NCBI GenBank assembly: GCA_026400535.1
Contig: JAPLOU010000047.1
Span: forward strand, 23,088 to 87,087
DNA: 64,000 bases
Direction of reading: 5' to 3'
DNA from: Hyphomicrobiales bacterium
GTDB taxonomy: Bacteria > Pseudomonadota > Alphaproteobacteria > Rhizobiales > Beijerinckiaceae
Of this stretch, positions 58,507 to 64,000 are shown piece after piece. Every line of letters starts with the position of its first letter. Position 1 is the stretch's first letter. The notes under the pieces were generated by a model. The model ran no database searches, had not been told where the DNA came from, and was given only the letters and a program-made list of their open reading frames with translations. A program made the translations under genes and the position numbers.

Positions 58507-59955
58507 ATGGCAACGGGCGGAAAGGTGGCAGGAACCATCGCCCTCGTCTCCCGCGCTGCGGCGCAGGCCTTCGGCCGTCTCACAGGCGCATTCGATGCCT
58601 CATCGCGGGCCAGTCGGCGCGCCTTGCGCACCACCCACGGCCCGATGCGCTGGCTCAGCCGCTTCTTGCCGCGCAGCCTGTATGGCCGCTCGCTGGTGAT
58701 CGTGATCGCGCCGGTCGTGCTGCTGCAATCGGTGGTGGCCTATGTCTTCATGGAGCGTCACTGGCAACTGGTCACGCGCCGGCTTTCGGCAGCGGTGACG
58801 GCCGACATATCGGCGATCATCGATGTCTACCGCAGCTTTCCGCAAGATCGCGGCAGCGAAACCCTGCAGCGCATCGCCCAGGAGCGGCTCAATCTCGACA
58901 TCGACTTCCTGCGCAATGCACGCCTGCCGCCGTCCGGACCCCGCCCCTTCTTCTCCCTTCTCGATCAGGCGCTCAGCAGCCAGCTTGAATTGCAGATCAA
59001 GGAGCCATTCTGGCTCGACACCGTGGGTCAATCGGATTTCGTCGAGATCCGCGTCCAGCTCGACAATGACGTGCTCCGCGTCGTCGCAAGGCGAAGCGCG
59101 GCCTACGCTTCCAACAGCCACATCTTCCTCGCCTGGATGCTCGGCACCTCGCTGGTGTTGCTCACCGTGGCGATCCTGTTCCTTCGCAATCAGATCAGGC
59201 CGATTCTGGCGCTGGCGGATGCGGCGGAAAGCTTCGGCAAGGGGCGCGATGTGGAGTTCCGCCCAAGCGGAGCCACGGAAGTGCGGCAGGCGGGCCACGC
59301 CTTTCTGGAGATGAAGCGCCGGGTCGAGCGCACGCTGAGCGAACGCACCACCATGCTCAACGGCGTCAGCCACGATCTGCGCACGATCCTGACCCGGTTC
59401 AAGCTCTCCCTCGCCCTGCTTGACCGCACGCCCGAGATCGAGGCGATCGAGAAGGACGTCGACGAGATGACGCGGATGCTCGAGGCCTATCTCGCCTTCG
59501 TGCGCGGCGAGGCCGGCGAGCTCCCGCTGGCGACCGACATCCGGGCGCTTCTCGAGGAGCTCAAGCTTGATGCGGAGCGCCAGGGTCACCAGACCGAGCT
59601 GAGCGTCATCGGCGATCCCGTCGTCGTGGTCAGGCCGGACGCGATCCGCCGCGTGCTGACCAACCTGGTGTCCAATGCGGCCCGGCATGGCGACCGCATC
59701 GCCATCACCGCCACCCATGACGCCCGCTACCTGATCGTGACGGTTGACGATGACGGGCCGGGCATTCCACCCCAGAACCGCGAGGAGGTGTTCAAGCCCT
59801 TCGTCCGCCTTGACGAAGCCCGTAATGTCGACGAGGGCGGCTCAGGCCTTGGCCTGTCGATTTCGCGGGACATCGCCCGCAGCCATGGCGGCGACATCGC
59901 CTTGCTCGACAGTCCGATCGGCGGCCTGCGCGCCATGATGCGTCTGCCGGTGTAG
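58507..59955 (+). CDS. EnvZ-type sensor histidine kinase
   Basis: A 482-residue membrane kinase. Helices at about residues 63-82 and 207-226 enclose a periplasmic domain of roughly 120 residues. A HAMP segment follows, then the phosphorylation site H289 in LNGVSHDLRTILTRFKL. ATP-binding boxes are NLVSNAARHGDR, TVDDDGPGIP and EGGSGLGLSI. The first 60 residues are an extra cytoplasmic extension. It is the natural partner of PetR (three-base gap). Signal unknown. Confidence 0.88.
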   Translation: MATGGKVAGTIALVSRAAAQAFGRLTGAFDASSRASRRALRTTHGPMRWLSRFLPRSLYGRSLVIVIAPVVLLQSVVAYVFMERHWQLVTRRLSAAVTADISAIIDVYRSFPQDRGSETLQRIAQERLNLDIDFLRNARLPPSGPRPFFSLLDQALSSQLELQIKEPFWLDTVGQSDFVEIRVQLDNDVLRVVARRSAAYASNSHIFLAWMLGTSLVLLTVAILFLRNQIRPILALADAAESFGKGRDVEFRPSGATEVRQAGHAFLEMKRRVERTLSERTTMLNGVSHDLRTILTRFKLSLALLDRTPEIEAIEKDVDEMTRMLEAYLAFVRGEAGELPLATDIRALLEELKLDAERQGHQTELSVIGDPVVVVRPDAIRRVLTNLVSNAARHGDRIAITATHDARYLIVTVDDDGPGIPPQNREEVFKPFVRLDEARNVDEGGSGLGLSISRDIARSHGGDIALLDSPIGGLRAMMRLPV

Positions 59956-59973
59956 GGCCGGGACGCCGCCGGG

Positions 59974-60630
59974 CTACATCACCTTGCCGTAACCGCTGAA
60001 GCCCTCGATCACGCGCGCCATCTCTGCCTCGCCAAGGATCACCGGATCAAGCCCGCTGGCCAGGATGTCGAGATACTGCCCGGCGAGGTTCTCGACCTCC
60101 TGCGCCAGTGTCCAGGCGCCCGTCAGCGAACCGCCCATGGCGATGACACCGTGGTTTGCGAGCAGGATGGCCTTGCGCCCGTTCAGCGCCGTGACAGCGT
60201 TCAAGGCGAGCGCCTGTGTCCCGAAGGTGGCATAGGCCGCACAGGGGATTGTCGAGCCTCCCGCCAGCGCGATCATGTAATGGAAGGCCGGGATATCGCG
60301 CCGGGTTGCGGACAGCGCGGTCGCACGCGGCGAATGGGTGTGGACAATCGCCGTCGCGTCCGGACGCGCGGCATAGATCTCGGCATGAAAGCGCCATTCC
60401 GACGAGGGCTTGCCACCACACAGAGCTTCGCCGCCGAAGCCAAGATGCACAAGATCATCCGGCGTGGTGCGCGCATAGGGCAGGCCCGACGGCGTGATCA
60501 GGAAGCCGTCGTGCAACCGGACCGACACATTGCCGGATTTGGACGGGGCAAACCCGGCGCGATCCATGGCCTGTGCAACTGCGATGATCTCCTCGCGCAC
60601 GGCGCGGTCGCTGGCAGGAGCCGCGTTCAT
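59974..60630 (-). CDS. class II aldolase/adducin-family protein
   Basis: A 218-residue zinc-dependent aldolase-fold protein like L-fuculose-1-phosphate aldolase. The metal site is read from VHTHSPRATALS (two His) and LLANHGVIAMGG (third His), with the catalytic Glu in SSEWRFHAEIY. GFAPSKSGNVSVRLHDGFLITPSGLPY begins the fold. I chose the ATG at 60630 (MNAAPASDRAV), two bases after the apt stop; the ORF extends upstream within apt. Substrate unknown. Adjacent apt suggests nucleotide or sugar-phosphate salvage, for example an MTA-derived product (inference). Confidence 0.82.
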   Translation of the reverse strand: MNAAPASDRAVREEIIAVAQAMDRAGFAPSKSGNVSVRLHDGFLITPSGLPYARTTPDDLVHLGFGGEALCGGKPSSEWRFHAEIYAARPDATAIVHTHSPRATALSATRRDIPAFHYMIALAGGSTIPCAAYATFGTQALALNAVTALNGRKAILLANHGVIAMGGSLTGAWTLAQEVENLAGQYLDILASGLDPVILGEAEMARVIEGFSGYGKVM

Positions 60631-60631
60631 C

Positions 60632-61159
60632 TCAATGCCCCGCAAACGCGACCAGCGTCCTGACCGGCACGCCGAGCTTGCGGATTTTCTCGGCGCCGCC
60701 CAAATCCGGCAGGTCAATCACGAAACAGGCCGCAACCACCTCCGCGCCGAGATTGGTGAGCAGCGTGACGGCGCCCTCCGCCGTTCCACCCGTGGCGACC
60801 AGGTCGTCGACGAGGATGACACGTTCCCCGCGCAGGACCCCGTCGGTATGGATCTCCATCTCATCGACGCCATACTCGAGCGAATAGGCGACCCGGATCG
60901 TGGCATGGGGCAGTTTGCCCTTCTTGCGGATCGGCACGAAGCCGGCGGAAAGCTGATGCGCGATCGCCCCCCCCAGGATGAAGCCGCGCGCCTCGATCCC
61001 GGCCACCTTGTCAATCTTGGCGCCGGCAAACGGATGGACCAGCTCATCCACAGCCCGGCGAAAGGCCCGCGCATCGCCCAGCAAGGTGGTGATGTCCCGA
61101 AACTGGATACCCTTCTTCGGATAGTCCGGAATTGTCCTGATCGCGTCGGCGATGGTCAT
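60632..61159 (-). CDS. apt: adenine phosphoribosyltransferase
   Basis: A 175-residue salvage enzyme turning adenine and PRPP into [26 protein letters not shown] starts the fold and [19 protein letters not shown] is the base-binding region. The PRPP loop is [20 protein letters not shown] chose the ATG at 61159 (MTIADAIRT). It is followed closely by the aldolase gene, so they are probably co-transcribed. Confidence 0.93.
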   Translation of the reverse strand: MTIADAIRTIPDYPKKGIQFRDITTLLGDARAFRRAVDELVHPFAGAKIDKVAGIEARGFILGGAIAHQLSAGFVPIRKKGKLPHATIRVAYSLEYGVDEMEIHTDGVLRGERVILVDDLVATGGTAEGAVTLLTNLGAEVVAACFVIDLPDLGGAEKIRKLGVPVRTLVAFAGH

Positions 61160-61350
61160 GGGGATGGCAGTCCTGGCTTGACTTGGTCGGCCGCAGGCTC
61201 GGCACATGACCGATTTGTCATCTGCCGTCCACCCGCAGGTTGGCCGTGAGGCCTTAGAAAGACCTTACACAGGTCGCAAAGCCGTGTCAGCCGCACCGAA
61301 GGCGGGCACACACCGCAGATCGCCACAAAGCATGCAGGAGCACCAGAGAC

Positions 61351-61563
61351 ATGTCCGACACACCAATCCAGCCAGGTGGCGTCACGCGCGTCAGCCTGTC
61401 GAGCCTTGATGTCTCCTTTGGCCAGCTTGTGCTGTTTTTTGTGAAAGCCGGGCTCGCGGCCATTCCCGCAATCCTGATCCTGATGCTCACGGTCGGTGCC
61501 ATTGGCGCTGTGCTGCGCGGCATCTTCCGCATCGGCTTCTGGGGCATGAACGGCGGCTGGTAA
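61351..61563 (+). CDS. small single-helix membrane protein
   Basis: A 70-residue protein with a polar N-terminus (MSDTPIQPGGVTRVSLSSLDVSF) and one long hydrophobic helix (LVLFFVKAGLAAIPAILILMLTVGAIGAVL) ending GFWGMNGGW. I do not recognise it. It lies between apt and petC on the opposite strand. A good terminator follows it. Its place beside the bc1 genes may be coincidence, though small membrane proteins with respiratory complexes are known. Confidence 0.6.
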   Translation: MSDTPIQPGGVTRVSLSSLDVSFGQLVLFFVKAGLAAIPAILILMLTVGAIGAVLRGIFRIGFWGMNGGW

Positions 61564-61603
61564 TCCTGACGCCCTGACCACCGGCCGCGACTGCGGATAG
61601 GGA

Positions 61604-61625
61604 AAAGGCCCCAGGAGGGGCCTTT
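61604..61625. terminator. bidirectional rho-independent terminator
   Basis: AAAGGCCCC and GGGGCCTTT form a perfect nine-base stem with loop AGGA, with As upstream and Ts in the stem end, so it works from both sides. It ends the small membrane-protein transcript on the plus strand and petABC on the minus strand. Confidence 0.82.
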
Positions 61626-61647
61626 GCTTGGCAAGACGATCAGTCCG

Positions 61648-62523
61648 TCAATGCGTGCCGGGGGCGTGCTCAGGCAGCCTCGACCAGATGCGCTTCTTGG
61701 TGAAGTAGAGCAGCCCGGCAAACAGGACCAGGAACACGATCACCTGAAAGCCGATCCGTTTGCGCTGCTCCATATGGGGCTCGGCGGCCCACATGAGGAA
61801 CGCCGTCACGTCGGCGGCATACTGCTTGGCCGTCTCAGGGGCGGATGGCTTGCCGTCCGGTCCCTTGGGATACTCGATCTGTCCGTCGTTCAGCACATTC
61901 GGCATGGCGATGATGTTGCCGGGCATATACTTGTTCCAGTTCTGCCCCGGCTGCAGCGTTGTCCCCGCCGGCGGATCCTCATAGCCCGTCATCACGGCCT
62001 TGATGTAGTCGGGACCGCCCTCCTGATACTGGGTCAGGATATCGAACAGGAACAACGGAAAGCCTCGCTCGTAATTGCGGGCCTTGGCAAGGACGGACAT
62101 GTCCGGCGGATAGGCGCCGCCATTCGCGGCGCGCGCAGCCTGCTCGTTCGGAAACGGCTTGGGAAACGCATCGGACGGGCGGCCCGGCCGCTCGAACATC
62201 TCGCCCTGGTCATTCGGGCCGTCCATGATCTTGAAATCTGCGGCCAGCGCCCGGACCTGCGCTTCCGAGAACTCGGGCCCGCCCTTCTGCGACAGGTTGC
62301 GGAAGCGCACCAGGCCCATGGCGTGGCAGGCCGAACACACCTCGCGATAGACCTTGTAGCCACGCTGGAGCTGCGCCCGGTCGAACGTGCCGAACGGGCC
62401 GTCGAACGACCATGCATAGCCGGGAGGTTTCGTGCCGCCGCCGGCGGCGTGGGCCGCCGGGAGCGTCGCGCTGCCGATGAGGATCGCGGCGCAGGCCGCC
62501 AAAGTGGTGCGGAACAGGTTCAT
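61648..62523 (-). CDS. petC: cytochrome c1
   Basis: A 291-residue heme subunit of the cytochrome bc1 complex. The signal peptide is MNLFRTTLAACAAILIGSATLPAAHA. The heme site CSACH lies near residues 63-67 (VCSACHAMGL). A methionine ligand candidate is in NIIAMPNVL. The C-terminus anchors the protein with one helix (VIVFLVLFAGLLYFTKKRIW). I used the ATG at 62523; a GTG just upstream is also in frame. Last gene of petABC, four bases after petB. Confidence 0.95.
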   Translation of the reverse strand: MNLFRTTLAACAAILIGSATLPAAHAAGGGTKPPGYAWSFDGPFGTFDRAQLQRGYKVYREVCSACHAMGLVRFRNLSQKGGPEFSEAQVRALAADFKIMDGPNDQGEMFERPGRPSDAFPKPFPNEQAARAANGGAYPPDMSVLAKARNYERGFPLFLFDILTQYQEGGPDYIKAVMTGYEDPPAGTTLQPGQNWNKYMPGNIIAMPNVLNDGQIEYPKGPDGKPSAPETAKQYAADVTAFLMWAAEPHMEQRKRIGFQVIVFLVLFAGLLYFTKKRIWSRLPEHAPGTH

Positions 62524-62527
62524 CACA

Positions 62528-63814
62528 TCAGCCCTTGGTGTTCGGCTCGGAGGCGGCGGCGGCGCCCACGGCGGCGGCCGATCCGCCCTTCATCTTGCCG
62601 AGCACGGACTCGGCGATCGAGCCCGGCAGCTTGTTCGGCGTCTCGAACAGGCCAAGCAGCGGCAGCGCAATCAGGAAGTAGGCGAAGTAGAGCGCCGAGA
62701 AGATCTGGCTGAGCAGCACATAAGGCTGTTCCGCCGGACGGGACCCGAGCCAGCCGAGCACGATGCAGGTCACGGCAAAGGCCCAGAAGCACTGGCGCGC
62801 CAGAGGACGGTAGCTCATCGACTTGACCTTGGAGGTGTCGAGCCAGGGCAGGAAGGCCAGGATGACCACCGCAGCCCCCATCAGCAGCACGCCGCCAAGC
62901 TTGTCGGGAACAGCACGCAAGATCGCATAGAATGGCAGGAAGTACCATTCCGGCACGATGTGCGGCGGCGTCACGGCCGGGTTGGCCTGAACATAGTTGT
63001 CCGCATGGCCGAGATAGTTCGGCATGTAGAAGATGAAGTAGGAGAACACCAGGAAGAAGCAGATCATCGCGAACGCGTCCTTGATGGTCGCGTAGGGTGT
63101 GAACGGCACCGTGTCCTTCTGGACAGCCTTGACCTCGATGCCGGTCGGATTGTTCTGGCCCGTCACATGCAGCGCCCAGACGTGCAAGATGACGACCCCG
63201 AAGATCATGAACGGCAGCAGGAAGTGCAGCGAGAAGAAGCGTGTCAGCGTCGGGTTGTCGACCGAGTAGCCGCCCCACAGGAAGGTGACGATGGTCTCGC
63301 CGACCACCGGGATGGCCGAGAACAGGTTGGTGATGACGGTCGCGCCCCAGAAGCTCATCTGGCCCCATGGCAGCACATAGCCCATGAACGCGGTCGCCAT
63401 CATCAGCAGGAAGATGATGCAGCCGAGGATCCAGAGCACCTCGCGCGGGGCCTTGTATGATCCGTAGTAGAGCCCGCGGAATATGTGGATGTAGACCGCG
63501 ATGAAGAAGAACGAGGCGCCATTGGCGTGCATGTAGCGCATCAGCCAGCCATACTCGACGTCGCGCATGATGCTTTCGACGGAGTTGAAGGCCATGGTCG
63601 AGTGCGGCGTGTAGTGCATCGCCAGCACGACGCCGGTGATGATCTGGGACACCAGCATCAGCATCAGGATGCCACCGAAGGTCCAGAAATAGTTGAGGTT
63701 CCGCGGCACCGGATAGGCGATGAAGCTGTCATAGACCATGCGCGGCAATGGCAGCCGCGCATCCATCCACTTGGCGATGCCCCACTTTGGAACGTAAGTC
63801 GAAGGTCCACTCAT
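62528..63814 (-). CDS. petB: cytochrome b of the bc1 complex
   Basis: A 428-residue eight-helix protein that carries hemes bL and bH and the quinol sites. The full b-type is fused in one chain. Seen are [42 protein letters not shown] (heme His), the [13 protein letters not shown]o motif and [19 protein letters not shown] helix C. The C-terminal tail after residue 400 is Ala/Gly-rich. Its TGA is near the petC start. petA lies 27 bases upstream. Confidence 0.96.
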   Translation of the reverse strand: MSGPSTYVPKWGIAKWMDARLPLPRMVYDSFIAYPVPRNLNYFWTFGGILMLMLVSQIITGVVLAMHYTPHSTMAFNSVESIMRDVEYGWLMRYMHANGASFFFIAVYIHIFRGLYYGSYKAPREVLWILGCIIFLLMMATAFMGYVLPWGQMSFWGATVITNLFSAIPVVGETIVTFLWGGYSVDNPTLTRFFSLHFLLPFMIFGVVILHVWALHVTGQNNPTGIEVKAVQKDTVPFTPYATIKDAFAMICFFLVFSYFIFYMPNYLGHADNYVQANPAVTPPHIVPEWYFLPFYAILRAVPDKLGGVLLMGAAVVILAFLPWLDTSKVKSMSYRPLARQCFWAFAVTCIVLGWLGSRPAEQPYVLLSQIFSALYFAYFLIALPLLGLFETPNKLPGSIAESVLGKMKGGSAAAVGAAAASEPNTKG

Positions 63815-63841
63815 GGTCGTCTTCTTTCTGTCGTCTCAGGC

Positions 63842-64000
63842 TCAGCCGATGCGAATCTTGCTGTCATTCAGGAAGGCGTAGGGCGGGACAGGCAGGTTGG
63901 ACGGCGCAGGTCCCTTCCGGATGCGCCCCGACGTGTCGTAGTGCGAGCCGTGGCAGGGGCAGAACCAGCCATTGTAGTCGCCGCGGACCTCGCCGACAGC
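63842..64000 (-). CDS. petA: Rieske iron-sulfur subunit, C-terminal part
   Basis: Only the last 52 codons lie in the window; the gene continues past 64000. The second Rieske box CPCHGSHYD (Cys and His ligands of the 2Fe-2S cluster) is intact. The end [17 protein letters not shown] is typical of bc1 Rieske proteins. It is first gene of petABC, 27 bases from petB. The N-terminal anchor helix, the first box and the promoter are outside. Confidence 0.93.
   Translation of the reverse strand, partial: AVGEVRGDYNGWFCPCHGSHYDTSGRIRKGPAPSNLPVPPYAFLNDSKIRIG

Overview
The window is high-GC DNA, and nearly every base belongs to a tightly packed gene. Gene content and order point to an alphaproteobacterium, most likely of the order Hyphomicrobiales (Rhizobiales). 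The evidence is the sets ffh-rpsP-rimM-trmD, dapF-mtaB, prs-rplY-pth-ychF, lgt-midA-pgeF, pgsA-moaD-moaE and petP-petR-kinase close to petABC, plus a UvrB with the long N-terminal extension seen in this order. No genus is assigned. No rRNA, tRNA, CRISPR array, prophage or intact transposase was seen.

Layout. 1-2.4 kb: a small unknown protein, a Tat-exported metallo-hydrolase and a PAP2 phosphatase. 2.5-9.5 kb: translation and targeting genes (ffh, rpsP, rimM, trmD), then mtaB and dapF on the other strand, then an exported GyrI-like protein. 9.5-13.7 kb: an accessory stretch with a split UxaA-type dehydratase, a decayed AbiEii toxin, a lipoprotein, a REP copy and a broken IS110 transposase. 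13.7-19.9 kb: uvrB, aroA, a TPR protein and leuB. 20-23.4 kb: a TPP riboswitch driving thiBPQ. 23.4-30 kb: a decayed isochorismatase gene, a fused 5-oxoprolinase and uvrC. 30-38.2 kb: prs, an inserted sulfur module (persulfide dioxygenase, BigR-type repressor, rhodanese, TauE-type exporter), a displaced prs 3' fragment, an internally deleted ISNCY element, then rplY, pth, ychF and a double MaoC protein. 38.2-46 kb: csaA, a TetR regulator, proC, a YbjN-domain protein, pgeF, midA, lgt, a lipoprotein, an M24 hydrolase and ubiK. 46-53.7 kb: SDR and RidA pseudogenes, a phytase-like protein, a lytic transglycosylase and a MarR-type regulator next to a TRAP transporter. 53.9-57 kb: pgsA-moaD-moaE, a DUF1003 pseudogene and ilvE. 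57.2-64 kb: petP-petR-histidine kinase, an aldolase-apt pair, and the cytochrome bc1 genes, with petA cut by the window edge.

Most genes are housekeeping. Three themes stand out. First, the sulfur module sits between prs and rplY and is bracketed by copies of the prs 3' end, which suggests insertion at that site. Second, at least eight genes or elements are in visible decay (AbiEii, IS110, isochorismatase, prs copy, ISNCY, SDR, RidA, DUF1003), each between intact neighbours. Third, several regulatory sites can be read directly: the TPP riboswitch, overlapping divergent promoters at bigR, and a perfect dyad in front of petP. I found no convincing wholly new system; the best lead is the prs-bracketed sulfur module.
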